The notes beneath the pieces were generated by a model. It was not told where the DNA came from. It made no database searches and worked only from the letters and a program-made list of their open reading frames with translations. Positions 55,611 to 64,000 of a DNA stretch of 64,000 nucleotides are shown one piece after another (the stretch's first letter is position 1; every line of letters begins with the position of its first letter). This DNA is from Vibrio tapetis subsp. tapetis (GTDB taxonomy: Bacteria > Pseudomonadota > Gammaproteobacteria > Enterobacterales > Vibrionaceae): the NCBI RefSeq assembly GCF_900233005.1, contig NZ_LT960611.1, positions 2,604,001-2,668,000 on the forward strand. The letters are read 5' to 3'. A program made the position numbers and the translations under genes.

Positions 55611-57533
55611 CTAATATTTTGTTGAACGCTCATTTATGGTCAAAAAACTCGCTGGTTTCGCCGTGATATGCCGATAGTAGGATTCAAACATCAATACGTT
55701 TTGCACATAACCTCGAGTTTCATTAAATGGAATCGCTTCAATGAAAGCGTAAGCATCTAACTTTTCATCGGTCGTTTTACGCCAGCGCTTCACTCGATGA
55801 GGCCCTGCATTGTATGCTGCAAATGCAAATATCCGGTTGTCATCATACTGGTTCAACAAACTGCTTAGATACTGAGTGCCGATTTCAATATTCTTCTGCA
55901 CGGTATACAACTCATTCGGCCCTTTATAATCAATTTTAAACCTCTTAGCCGTATATTTAGCCGTTGCTGGCATGATTTGCATAATCCCTCTCGCTCCGAC
56001 AGGAGACCGCGCCGCACTGTCTAACCCACTTTCTTGCCTTGCCAATGAGATCAAAGTCAGTGGATCGACTTCATATTTGTCGCCGTAAAAGTTAAACCAC
56101 CAGCTATGAGCCATTGGAAACCTTAAATATATTTCGTCCCATACTTTAGCTTCGATGGAAGCTTTGACCGTTAAATGATGCCAACTATGCTGAGAGGCGT
56201 AATGTGCCAACGCTTTAATTTGCTCTGTATTCGCTCGAATCAGCAACCATCGCCACTCACTTTTTGCAGCCGTGATCTTATCGAGCGTTATTAGTTCGCC
56301 AATTCGATTTAATGTTGATTGAAATTGTTCGATTGTTTTAGGGGCTGGTGAACTCTTTTGGATATCAAACTGAACAGCGACACCAAGAGTTTGAGCCGCG
56401 ACGACACTATAGTAGTGACGCTTACCAATAATGCTATTTAGCCTTTGCTCACCTGCACTTTTTCTTCCCAGCTCCATTTCTGAGCGCGCCAACCAATACT
56501 GCCAGCGCATACCTTTGTTTTCTTTAGCTGGTAATAACTGGGTCCATCGCTCTACCGCGTGCCAGTCTGCCGAACGTAACGCTAAACGAATTCTCCTTTC
56601 AATGATGCTGGCACTCGTACTTTTTGCCATCACTTCATCACGCCATTTTATTAGGCTTTGAGAATCGGTACTCATTAAACGAATAGCGGCATACTCGGCT
56701 AACGCTTGACGCTGAGCTTGATTTAACTTTTGGCCTTGCACGACTAAATCATATTGTTCTACTGCTTTTTCTGCGCTTTTCCTCGCTAATTTTTTAAAGC
56801 CTAGCATCGCAACATCTTGATTAAGTTTGTTAACGTACTCTTTTTTGGCAAAAGCGCCCACAGACTCGGGTAAACTAAATACTTTTTTGTATTTACTCGC
56901 CGTCTCCTTTGCTTCTTCTCCATCAGGCAGCTTCATCAAATAATTCATCATGCTTGAATTTCTTGCTTCAAATGCCAACACTAGCCTTTGCAGTACTCGC
57001 TCATCTGAAAGCAAATCAGCCTGTTGCCAAGCTTCAAATAAGTCATCACATGCGTCTGTTACACTGCTCCCTTTTAGCCAGAGCTTTTGTGCGCCTTTAA
57101 ATGCAGCCGATTTTTGTCCCTGCTTGAGCAAGCCTGTGTAGTAGTAACATTGATATGTTTCCCCTCTTGGCTCATAAGTTTGATACTGAGATAGGGTTTT
57201 CCATTCGTTGTTCGCCACTAGCCCATCAAGGTAGTTAGCCCGAACTCGGCTGGAAAATGGAAACTCATGATGTGATTTTTGGAACGCTGTTACCTCATCA
57301 ATACTTCGCTTACCAATATCCAGATTAAAGACACGGTTGTCGACATAAGGCGTTAATGGGTAATCTGCGATCTGATCGCGCATATTTTGATATTCAACAA
57401 CTCTTTTTTCATCTAAAAGACTTTGAGCTTTTTGATAAAGCTCTCGTTGCTGTTCAATTTTTGTAGAATCACTAGCAGAAACATAACTGCTGCTAAGAAG
57501 AGTAATGGCTAATCCATATAGAGCCTGACGCAT
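55611..57533 (-). CDS. slt: Soluble lytic murein transglycosylase Slt
   Basis: Periplasmic lytic transglycosylase (Slt70 type). A signal peptide (QALYGLAITLLSSSYVSAS) is followed by a large superhelical alpha domain of about 430 residues. The C-terminal SLT domain has LISLARQESGLDSAARSPVGARGIMQIMPATA (catalytic glutamate in RQES) and FAFAAYNAGPHRV. It is 640 aa (E. coli 645). Confidence 0.96.
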   Translation of the reverse strand: MRQALYGLAITLLSSSYVSASDSTKIEQQRELYQKAQSLLDEKRVVEYQNMRDQIADYPLTPYVDNRVFNLDIGKRSIDEVTAFQKSHHEFPFSSRVRANYLDGLVANNEWKTLSQYQTYEPRGETYQCYYYTGLLKQGQKSAAFKGAQKLWLKGSSVTDACDDLFEAWQQADLLSDERVLQRLVLAFEARNSSMMNYLMKLPDGEEAKETASKYKKVFSLPESVGAFAKKEYVNKLNQDVAMLGFKKLARKSAEKAVEQYDLVVQGQKLNQAQRQALAEYAAIRLMSTDSQSLIKWRDEVMAKSTSASIIERRIRLALRSADWHAVERWTQLLPAKENKGMRWQYWLARSEMELGRKSAGEQRLNSIIGKRHYYSVVAAQTLGVAVQFDIQKSSPAPKTIEQFQSTLNRIGELITLDKITAAKSEWRWLLIRANTEQIKALAHYASQHSWHHLTVKASIEAKVWDEIYLRFPMAHSWWFNFYGDKYEVDPLTLISLARQESGLDSAARSPVGARGIMQIMPATAKYTAKRFKIDYKGPNELYTVQKNIEIGTQYLSSLLNQYDDNRIFAFAAYNAGPHRVKRWRKTTDEKLDAYAFIEAIPFNETRGYVQNVLMFESYYRHITAKPASFLTINERSTKY

Positions 57534-57959
57534 GAATCATTTTCCTTAGAATGCATTGCCTCACTCCATCCGGTCACTGAGGCAATTTTAAATACGGTAT
57601 TTATGAGTCTAGTTTATTAGCATTAACCCATTAACGGAATTTTCACAACAACGGGTAAGCGCCAAAAGAAAATCTAACTTGGTTCTGTGACGAATCAATG
57701 ACTTTGTACCACGCTACATCAGAAGACCTGAATAATCACATACAAGTTCCCGTGCTTTTGCTACAGAATGTAAAAATGTCGTTAACATGACAAACTCGCA
57801 TTTTTCATCATAGAAATCTAAAAATATCTTTGACCGAACCTGACATTTCTCGACTGTGTTGACTTTTCGAGGATAAATCCATTCAAAAGATCAACACGAC
57901 ATCACCACATTGGTATAAAATACAGCCTGAATTTTTTGATGACACAGGAAAGATCGGCA
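57534..57959. other. Spacer between slt and ettA
   Basis: Divergent spacer of 426 bp. It contains a hairpin (ATTGCCTCA / TGAGGCAAT at 57555-57586, T4 on the plus strand) close to the slt start, and a TATAAAAT -10-like element about 45 bp upstream of ettA. No coding frame or RNA gene is recognised in the remainder. Confidence 0.5.
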
Positions 57960-59627
57960 ATGGCTGAATACGTATATACCATGTCTCGGGTGAGCAAAAC
58001 TGTTCCACCTAAGCGTCAAATCCTTAAAGACATTTCTCTTAGCTTTTTCCCTGGCGCTAAAATCGGTGTTTTAGGTCTGAATGGTTCAGGTAAATCTACC
58101 CTACTGCGTATCATGGCTGGTCTTGATACCGACATTGACGGTGAAGCTCGTGCGCAACCTGGTCTTAATGTTGGTTACCTTCCTCAAGAACCTGTTTTAG
58201 ACGAATCTAAAACCGTTCGTGAAATAGTAGAAGAAGCCGTTGCTGACGTTGCTGACGCACTCAAACGAATTGACGCTGTCTATGCCGCCTACGCAGAACC
58301 AGACGCAGATTTCGATGCACTTGCTAAAGAGCAAGGCGAGCTAGAAGCTCTGATCCAAGCAAAAGACGGTCATAACTTAGAAACCGTTCTCGAGCGTGCA
58401 GCCGATGCGCTTCGTCTTCCTGAGTGGGATGCAAAAATTGAATTCCTTTCCGGTGGTGAGCGTCGTCGTGTTGCTATCTGTCGTTTGCTTTTAGAAAAGC
58501 CAGACATGCTATTGCTTGATGAACCAACGAACCACTTGGACGCTGAGTCTGTTGCATGGCTCGAGCACTTCCTTGTTGATTACAGCGGTACTGTTGTGGC
58601 GATTACCCACGACCGTTACTTCCTTGATAACGCTGCAGGTTGGATTCTTGAACTTGACCGTGGTGAAGGTATCCCATGGCAAGGTAACTACACCTCTTGG
58701 CTAGAACAAAAAGATGAACGTTTGAAGCAAGAGAAATCTGGTGAAAGCGCTCGTCAAAAGACCATTGAGAAAGAACTTGAATGGGTACGTCAGAACCCTA
58801 AAGGCCGCCAAGCTAAATCTAAAGCTCGTATGGCTCGTTTTGAAGAACTAACCACAGGCCAATACCAGAAGCGTAATGAAACAAATGAATTGTTCATTCC
58901 ACCAGGTGAGCGCTTAGGTGATAAGGTTCTGGAAGTTAAGAACCTAACCAAATCATTCGGTGACCGTGTTCTTATTGATGACCTGTCATTTAGCATGCCT
59001 AAAGGCGCAATCGTGGGTATCGTCGGTGCCAATGGTGCCGGTAAATCTACACTATTCAAAATGCTAAGTGGCACTGAACAACCGGATTCAGGTACGGTAG
59101 AACTGGGTGAAACAGTAAAACTCGCCTCAGTAGATCAGTTCCGCGACAGCATGGATGACACCAAAACCGTATTCCAAGAAATTTCTGAAGGCGCTGATAT
59201 CATTAAGATCAACAGCTTCGAAATTCCAGCTCGTGCGTACTGTTCACGTTTCAACTTCAAGGGTAACGACCAGCAGAAAATCATCGGCGAATTGTCTGGT
59301 GGTGAACGTAACCGTGTTCACCTAGCAAAACTGCTTAAAGCCGGCGGTAACGTATTATTGCTCGATGAACCAACCAATGACTTGGATGTAGAAACATTGC
59401 GTGCGCTTGAAGAAGCTCTGCTAGAGTTCCCAGGTTGTGCCATGGTTATCTCGCATGACCGTTGGTTCTTGGATCGTATCGCTACGCATATCTTGGATTA
59501 CCGCGATGAAGGTCAAGTGAACTTCTACGAAGGTAACTACACTGAATATACTGAATGGTTAAAACAAACCATTGGTGCACAAGCGGCAGAACCGCATCGC
59601 ATCAAGTACAAGCGTATCACTAAGTAA
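57960..59627 (+). CDS. ettA: Energy-dependent translational throttle EttA (ABC-F)
   Basis: ABC-F ATPase that binds the ribosomal E site and couples the first steps of elongation to the ATP/ADP ratio. There are two ABC domains: GLNGSGKST and LSGGERRRVAIC with LLLDEPTNHLD, then GANGAGKST and LSGGERNRVHLAK with LLLDEPTNDLD. The linker between them (P-site tRNA-interaction motif, about 245-320) is highly charged. It is 555 aa, the same as E. coli, starting MAEYVYTMSRVSK. Its terminator has been split by the IS element that follows. Confidence 0.97.
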   Translation: MAEYVYTMSRVSKTVPPKRQILKDISLSFFPGAKIGVLGLNGSGKSTLLRIMAGLDTDIDGEARAQPGLNVGYLPQEPVLDESKTVREIVEEAVADVADALKRIDAVYAAYAEPDADFDALAKEQGELEALIQAKDGHNLETVLERAADALRLPEWDAKIEFLSGGERRRVAICRLLLEKPDMLLLDEPTNHLDAESVAWLEHFLVDYSGTVVAITHDRYFLDNAAGWILELDRGEGIPWQGNYTSWLEQKDERLKQEKSGESARQKTIEKELEWVRQNPKGRQAKSKARMARFEELTTGQYQKRNETNELFIPPGERLGDKVLEVKNLTKSFGDRVLIDDLSFSMPKGAIVGIVGANGAGKSTLFKMLSGTEQPDSGTVELGETVKLASVDQFRDSMDDTKTVFQEISEGADIIKINSFEIPARAYCSRFNFKGNDQQKIIGELSGGERNRVHLAKLLKAGGNVLLLDEPTNDLDVETLRALEEALLEFPGCAMVISHDRWFLDRIATHILDYRDEGQVNFYEGNYTEYTEWLKQTIGAQAAEPHRIKYKRITK

Positions 59628-59643
59628 TCTCAATTTAGAATGA

Positions 59644-59662
59644 CAAAAGGCTACCTTCGGGT
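59644..59662 (+). other. Left half of the disrupted ettA terminator, with target duplication
   Basis: AAAAGGCTACCTTCGGGT ends here and the rest (GGCCTTTTTT) lies at 61089 onward, 1.4 kb away. Rejoined, the two parts form an 11-bp stem with one G-U pair, a TTCG loop and a T-run. CCTTCGGGT (59654-59662) is repeated at 61080-61088. Confidence 0.85.
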
Positions 59663-59708
59663 TAATGCCGATCGTTTAGCTACTTGAACGATCCTCCAGA
59701 GGCCTCAT

Positions 59709-59742
59709 AATCGGTCGTAACGTAAGTTACGGCCGATTTTTT
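59709..59742 (+). terminator. Terminator-like hairpin directly before the transposase start
   Basis: A 13-bp stem, AATCGGTCGTAAC paired with GTTACGGCCGATT (one G-U pair), loop GTAA, followed by T4 immediately before the ATG at 59743. It would block read-through transcription from ettA and leaves no room for an exposed ribosome binding site. Confidence 0.8.
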
Positions 59743-61065
59743 ATGTCTGAGTTTTCAAAAGAGTTACAGGTTACCGCAGAGTTTTGCCACGAACGTCCAA
59801 TCGATGTGTTTAATAAACACATTCCTTGGGAATGGGTTGAAGAAGCTGTTCAACAAACTGGACGAGTATCGCTCAGAAAGCGACGCCTCCCCGCAGAGCA
59901 AGCTGTTTGGTTAGTATTAGGGATTGGGCTCCAACGTAATCGCTCCATTCAAGATGTCTGCGACAAGTTGGAGTTAGCATTCCCTGATGTAGATGGTGAA
60001 CTCACACCTATGGCAACAAGCAGTATTATCAAGGGGAAAGAACGCCTCGGCGATAAACCTATGCGTTACTTATTTAAAACTACAGCCCAACAGTGGGAGC
60101 AACAATCAGACTTTGACGAAGTTTGTGGCTTAAAGCTTCTTAGTGTCGATGGAACGTATTTCAAAACTCACAATACCGAAGAAAATCAGCATTTTGGGTT
60201 TGCTCAAAAAGGTGCATCATTTCCAAGCGTGTTGGCAGTAACATTAATGTCTACACGTAGCCACCTTGTGTCCGATGCTGCTTTTGGACCAGTAACAAAC
60301 AGTGAAATATCATATGCCCAACAACTTGTGGGGTCAGCACCAGATGACTCATTAACACTTTTTGATAGAGGGTTCACTTCTGCGGAGTTATTTACCAGCT
60401 GGCAGGGTGCTAGCAGTAACAGCCACTGGTTAACACCAATCAAAACCAAAATGCGCTATGACATAATCGAGAGTTATACTGATTATGATCATCTCATTGA
60501 GATGCCTGTTTCACCACAAGCTCAAAAGCAGACTCCCTATCTTGGCAAGAGATGGCAAGCACGCCTTATTCTAATTCCAACCCCTAAAGGTGAAATCAAA
60601 GGCTTCATTACTTCGTGCTTATGCCCTGAGCGCTATCTGTTTGATGACTTAGTTAAAGTGTATTGGGAGCGTTGGGAAATCGAACGCAGTTACGGCGAAC
60701 TAAAGCAGTATCAGTTACAAAACAAACCAACATTACGAAGTAAGAAAAAAGTCGGGATATATCAGGAGCTATGGGGAATATTAACCAGCTATAACATCGT
60801 GAGGCTGGAAATGGCTGAGATGGCTAAACAACATGAAGTTGAGCCTCTACGGATCAGCTTCATTAATGCCTTATTTTTGATTATGGATGAGATGATTTGG
60901 GCGAGCGACACTCGAAGTCCAGGAGCGATACCAAAAAACTTAAAAGCTCTCAGGGACAATGGGAAGCGGCTTATTCTCCCCAAGAAACGGAAAAGGAAAC
61001 CATACCCCAGAGCGGTTTTAAAAAAGCCAGCCCGATACCCCAATAAACATGCCACTCGCTCTTAA
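59743..61065 (+). CDS. IS4 family transposase
   Basis: DDE transposase of 440 aa, full length and without frameshift. Catalytic aspartates are in LLSVDGTYF and TLFDRGFTS, and the glutamate is within the IS4 signature Y-(2)-R-(3)-E-(6)-K (YWERWEIERSYGELK). The C terminus (LPKKRKRKPYPRAV) is basic. No Shine-Dalgarno sequence is visible, because the start is preceded by a hairpin and a T-run. Length and motifs match the IS4 subgroup, not IS10. Confidence 0.94.
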   Translation: MSEFSKELQVTAEFCHERPIDVFNKHIPWEWVEEAVQQTGRVSLRKRRLPAEQAVWLVLGIGLQRNRSIQDVCDKLELAFPDVDGELTPMATSSIIKGKERLGDKPMRYLFKTTAQQWEQQSDFDEVCGLKLLSVDGTYFKTHNTEENQHFGFAQKGASFPSVLAVTLMSTRSHLVSDAAFGPVTNSEISYAQQLVGSAPDDSLTLFDRGFTSAELFTSWQGASSNSHWLTPIKTKMRYDIIESYTDYDHLIEMPVSPQAQKQTPYLGKRWQARLILIPTPKGEIKGFITSCLCPERYLFDDLVKVYWERWEIERSYGELKQYQLQNKPTLRSKKKVGIYQELWGILTSYNIVRLEMAEMAKQHEVEPLRISFINALFLIMDEMIWASDTRSPGAIPKNLKALRDNGKRLILPKKRKRKPYPRAVLKKPARYPNKHATRS

Positions 61066-61079
61066 GCGAGTGGCATTAT

Positions 61080-61100
61080 CCTTCGGGTGGCCTTTTTTAT
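61080..61100 (+). other. Right half of the disrupted ettA terminator
   Basis: Second copy of CCTTCGGGT followed by GGCCTTTTTTAT. See the left half at 59644-59662. Confidence 0.85.
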
Positions 61101-61237
61101 ATCGCAAAAAGAGCAATACACTAAGCTGAAGCAAGGATTGTTTAATTCCATCACAATTTTGTGCTGTTGAGCACAATTATTACAAGACAAGCGCTATGAT
61201 TAGAATTAGACCATTTTGTATAAATAGAGAGCCAATT

Positions 61238-61606
61238 ATGATTGAACGCCGCCGATTTTCTCGAGTGATTTACCAAGCACCCGCCGAACTCAAGCAAGGT
61301 GATGTGGTTCTTAGTGCTAATTTACGTGACCTTTCCTTGCACGGTTTACTACTTTCATCACCTGATGATCGAGACAAGCTGGACCAAAACTTACCGATGG
61401 ACGTACACTTTACCCTGCCAGAAAGCGATGTTGTGTTATCATTGGAGGCCGAAATCGTCGAGCTAAATGACAATTACATTCGAATTAGCATTCAACATAT
61501 TGATATAGATAGCATAAGTCATTTAAAAAGGCTTATTGAACTTAACGTTGGCGACGAAACCCTTTTACACAGAGAAATTGAGCAACTATCCGATTTAGGT
61601 GCTTAA
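61238..61606 (+). CDS. PilZ domain protein (candidate c-di-GMP effector)
   Basis: A 122-aa protein with both parts of the c-di-GMP-binding PilZ signature: RRRFSR at residues 4-9 and DLSLHG near 29-34. No other domain is present, so it probably works by contacting a partner. Start MIERRRFSRVIY at 61238 places the arginine motif at the very N terminus as in other single-domain PilZ proteins; the 14 upstream codons are unsupported. The 11-bp gap to the M23 peptidase gene suggests co-transcription. Confidence 0.88.
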   Translation: MIERRRFSRVIYQAPAELKQGDVVLSANLRDLSLHGLLLSSPDDRDKLDQNLPMDVHFTLPESDVVLSLEAEIVELNDNYIRISIQHIDIDSISHLKRLIELNVGDETLLHREIEQLSDLGA

Positions 61607-61617
61607 GTAGTAGAACA

Positions 61618-62673
61618 ATGCCTAACAACTCGATACAAATTTCGATACCAACTCGAAATGGAAAAGAATATTTCCACATGACAAGAAAGGCCGTTTGGGC
61701 CTTTTTGCTTTTTATTACCTTTAGCCCTGCACTGCTCGTTTATGGCTATTTTTACTCTATCGATTATCAAGAAGTTCAAAATTTAAAGCTCAACCAAATG
61801 GAGTTGAATTTTGAATCTGCGCAGCAACAAATTGGTTATCTTGATGGTAAAAGTGAACAGTTCGAAACGCTTTATCAAGCTCAGATAATAACTAACCACA
61901 GCTTAGCTCAGGAACTCGAAGACAAAAAAGGTCAGATAGTTAGCCTAGGCCAACGTGTGAATGATGTTGAAACTGTGCTGGGTCTTAGTTACGACGAGAG
62001 CCAAAATTCAGATCTTTCTTTGGAAGATAGAATTGATGCAGCAGCCATTGATTCAGCGGTTCGTGCGACCCTATTTCGCCTCATACCGAATCAAGCTCCC
62101 ATGGAATTTCGCCGAATTTCATCGGAATATGGTTACCGTACCCACCCTATTACTAAAAAACGCCACTTTCATCGAGGGTTAGACATGACTTGCCAAACTG
62201 GCGAGCCAATATACGCACCAGCCGATGGTGTGGTTGAGTTTACTAGGCCAAGTAATCAAGGCTACGGTAACTATTTGAAACTCCGTCATTCATTTGGCTT
62301 CATGACCTCTTATGCTCACATGAAGAGTTTTAATGTTCGAAGCGGTCAGTTCATTAGTAAAGGGGATTTAGTAGGACAATGCGGCAACTCCGGGATCTCT
62401 ACCGGTGCGCACTTACATTACGAAGTTCGATTTTTGGGCCGCACACTCAATCCCGCAAACTTTGTAAACTGGAATGCCGAACAGTTCGACCAAATGTTTG
62501 AAAACGAACGCAGCATCAATTGGAGTGCTCTGCTTGATGTCGTAAACAAGGTGGTTAAACAGCAAGTTTTGTTGACCCAACAGCCGACAGAACAGAGTTC
62601 ACTTGAATCTGAAACGATAGTCGCCCCAGAAACCGCCAGCAATACTTCGGTAGATATGGCGATAACTCAGTAG
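61618..62673 (+). CDS. M23 family metallopeptidase (LytM type)
   Basis: Membrane-anchored cell-wall endopeptidase or a relative. An N-terminal membrane helix (AVWAFLLFITFSPALLVYGYF, about 21-45) is followed by a coiled coil of about 80 residues and the M23 domain, with zinc ligands in HRGLD (HxxxD) and HLHYEV (HxH). Both are intact, so it is probably catalytic rather than an EnvC/NlpD-like activator. It is 351 aa. It follows the PilZ gene by 11 bp. Confidence 0.92.
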   Translation: MPNNSIQISIPTRNGKEYFHMTRKAVWAFLLFITFSPALLVYGYFYSIDYQEVQNLKLNQMELNFESAQQQIGYLDGKSEQFETLYQAQIITNHSLAQELEDKKGQIVSLGQRVNDVETVLGLSYDESQNSDLSLEDRIDAAAIDSAVRATLFRLIPNQAPMEFRRISSEYGYRTHPITKKRHFHRGLDMTCQTGEPIYAPADGVVEFTRPSNQGYGNYLKLRHSFGFMTSYAHMKSFNVRSGQFISKGDLVGQCGNSGISTGAHLHYEVRFLGRTLNPANFVNWNAEQFDQMFENERSINWSALLDVVNKVVKQQVLLTQQPTEQSSLESETIVAPETASNTSVDMAITQ

Positions 62674-62700
62674 CCGAGATATCAACCTCGATACAAACAA

Positions 62701-62726
62701 AAAAAGAGCGGATATCCGCTCTTTTT
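62701..62726. terminator. Bidirectional terminator between M23 peptidase gene and tyrA
   Basis: Perfect palindrome AAAAAGAGCGGAT / ATCCGCTCTTTTT between two convergent genes. Confidence 0.9.
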
Positions 62727-62750
62727 AATTTGAAAATTGACCGCTCGTCA

Positions 62751-63878
62751 TTAACCGCGATGCAGCGCGTCATTCGCTTGTTTCAGTAAGCTTTGGCTCT
62801 CGCTCATAAATTGCTGTGAGTAATCACCAAACCACTCGCCTACCTGTTCAAAGCTTTCAACGAAGGCTTGCTTATCTTTTGCCTCTAATACGCTGATCGC
62901 TTGACCAAAGCAGTGATGGAATCGCTTGATCATCGCGATGTTCTCTGGCGACGACATAATAATATCAGCATATAGGTTGGGATCTTGTGCAAACAAACGT
63001 CCCACCATTGCCAACTCCAAACGGTAAATTGGCGAGCTAAGTCCAACTAAAGTATCAAGATTCGGGTTCTCACCACTTAGGTGTAAACCGTAAGCAAATG
63101 AGGTGAAGTGGCGAAGCGCTTGAATTAATGTCATACCTTGATCGTGCTCTTGCGCATCAATGTGACAAAGACTTGCCCCCCAGATTTCAATTTGCTTAAG
63201 CAGCCATTGGTAAGCATCGGCTCCACGCCCATCACAATACACCACGACTTGCTTAGCCAAACTTGGAACATCAGGACCAAACATAGGATGTAAACCAACA
63301 ACTGGGCCATCATGTGATGCCAGCATAGCTTTCAGCGGCTCTGACTTAACAGAGGTTAAATCACACAATATGCAGTCGTTCGGCAAATTAGATAACTTGC
63401 CAATCACACTCTGAGTTAAATGGATCGGTACCGTGACCACAACGAGGCCGGCACCATCTAGAATTTCATCAGAGCGATTCCAATCCTGGCTGCCTAAAAT
63501 TTTCACTTCATAGCCCGAGAGCGTAAACATACGAACAAACACGCTACCAAGCTGACCATGACCCCCCACAACCACTACAGTGCCAAGGTCTGGCTTCAAA
63601 CACTTAAAGCCAGAATCTTTTCCACTGGTATAAGACTCGCGCATAGTGCGGCGAAGTATGTCTTCTATTAACTGTGGTGGAACGCCTTGCTTCTCAGCTT
63701 CAGAGCGCCTTGAGGCCAACATTGATGCTTCTCGTTCGGGAACATAAATCGGCAATCCATGCTTACTTTTTACTTCACCGACTTTTTCAACCAAAGCCAA
63801 ACGTTGAGCAAGCAAATCAAGCATCTGCTTGTCGACAAGATCAATTTGATCCCTTAATTCATTCAGTTCAACGGCCAT
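62751..63878 (-). CDS. tyrA: Bifunctional chorismate mutase / prephenate dehydrogenase TyrA
   Basis: Makes 4-hydroxyphenylpyruvate for tyrosine. The chorismate mutase domain covers 1-90 ([26 protein letters not shown]). The NAD-dependent dehydrogenase domain follows ([18 protein letters not shown] near 104-121; LHPMFGPD and [14 protein letters not shown] later). It is 375 aa (E. coli 373). AAGGTAGTACGGG precedes the start. It lies 14 bp after the DAHP synthase gene, the aroF-tyrA operon order. Confidence 0.97.
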   Translation of the reverse strand: MAVELNELRDQIDLVDKQMLDLLAQRLALVEKVGEVKSKHGLPIYVPEREASMLASRRSEAEKQGVPPQLIEDILRRTMRESYTSGKDSGFKCLKPDLGTVVVVGGHGQLGSVFVRMFTLSGYEVKILGSQDWNRSDEILDGAGLVVVTVPIHLTQSVIGKLSNLPNDCILCDLTSVKSEPLKAMLASHDGPVVGLHPMFGPDVPSLAKQVVVYCDGRGADAYQWLLKQIEIWGASLCHIDAQEHDQGMTLIQALRHFTSFAYGLHLSGENPNLDTLVGLSSPIYRLELAMVGRLFAQDPNLYADIIMSSPENIAMIKRFHHCFGQAISVLEAKDKQAFVESFEQVGEWFGDYSQQFMSESQSLLKQANDALHRG

Positions 63879-63892
63879 CCCGTACTACCTTA

Positions 63893-64000
63893 TTAGTCCT
63901 TCAAACGATTCTGTAAAAACGGCACAAGCTCTTGGTGTGCGTGCTTCAATAGTGCCTCAGTTGAGTCCCAATTGATACATGCATCCGTAATAGACACGCC
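63893..64000 (-). CDS. DAHP synthase, C-terminal end (partial)
   Basis: The last 35 codons of a gene that continues past the window edge, ending TITDACINWDSTEALL ... LVPFLQNRLKD with a TAA stop. The segment GVSITDACI-W matches the C terminus of class I 3-deoxy-D-arabino-heptulosonate-7-phosphate synthases, the first step of aromatic synthesis. Position before tyrA suggests the tyrosine-sensitive AroF type, but the feedback-site region is not in the window. Confidence 0.85.
   Translation of the reverse strand, partial: GVSITDACINWDSTEALLKHAHQELVPFLQNRLKD

Larger units (their letters stand above)
59663..61079 (+). mobile_element. IS4-subgroup insertion sequence inside the ettA terminator
   Basis: About 1417 bp. 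Both ends read inward as TAATGCC (left TAATGCCGATCG, right TAATGCCACTCG, with one extra base at the right border). The left end closely resembles the end of E. coli IS4 as I recall it. Flanking CCTTCGGGT copies give a 9-bp target duplication. Inside, a subterminal hairpin (GATCGTT / AACGATC) and one abutting the transposase start are present, and another overlaps the transposase stop (GCCACTCGC / GCGAGTGGC, 61051-61074). Confidence 0.88.

Noticed and set aside
59743..61065. Second IS10 copy
   Set aside because: The transposase differs from IS10 in length and sequence, and the terminal sequences are of the IS4 subgroup.

Overview
The window is a block of chromosome from a Vibrio (Gammaproteobacteria, Vibrionaceae). 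The reasons are an isc-trmJ-suhB block, a queA-tgt-yajC-secD-secF order, a pho/pst cluster interrupted by divergent ppk-ppx, and rluD-pgeF-clpB beside an rRNA operon. From memory this follows the order of Vibrio cholerae chromosome 1. The species cannot be fixed from the sequence alone. Almost everything is conserved core genome. The accessory content is two insertion sequences, a decayed tRNA copy and several repeat-rich spacers.

Layout. 1-9300 (minus strand): rlmN, ndk, pepB and the iron-sulfur operon iscR-iscS-iscU-iscA-hscB-hscA-fdx-iscX, whose promoter carries two back-to-back IscR sites. 9298-12471: trmJ, divergent suhB, and a DEAD-box helicase. 12622-18415 (minus): queA, tgt, yajC, secD, secF, with a heptamer tandem repeat between queA and tgt. 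18685-21862: a CBS-domain protein, oxyR divergent from a 2-Cys peroxiredoxin, and cutC. 21895-34268: phosphate and polyphosphate functions. phoB-phoR-pstS and pstC-pstA-pstB-phoU run on the minus strand and flank ppk-ppx on the plus strand; candidate Pho boxes lie upstream of phoB and between pstC and ppk. 34394-37959: rdgC, trhP (yegQ), an unrecognised 76-residue gene, and a YfhL-type ferredoxin with a long structured leader.

38053-45650 is a complete rRNA operon on the minus strand: 16S, tRNA-Ile, tRNA-Ala, 23S, 5S, tRNA-Asp, tRNA-Trp, then a degenerate second tRNA-Trp with a second terminator. A full-length IS10-Right-type element (1329 bp, 9-bp target duplication) sits in the leader between the P1/P2 promoters and boxA. 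It therefore separates the operon from its native promoters.

45758-64000: clpB with a sigma-32-like promoter, pgeF, rluD, bamD, an MltF-type lytic transglycosylase, raiA, pheL-pheA with an attenuator, yjjX, trpR, slt and ettA. Next comes an IS4-subgroup element that has split the ettA terminator, then a PilZ protein, an M23 peptidase, tyrA, and the 3' end of a DAHP synthase gene cut by the window edge.

I see no CRISPR array, prophage, toxin-antitoxin pair, defence island or biosynthetic cluster. The most unusual features are the two insertion events (rRNA leader and terminator stem) and the tRNA-Trp duplication, not a new multi-gene system.
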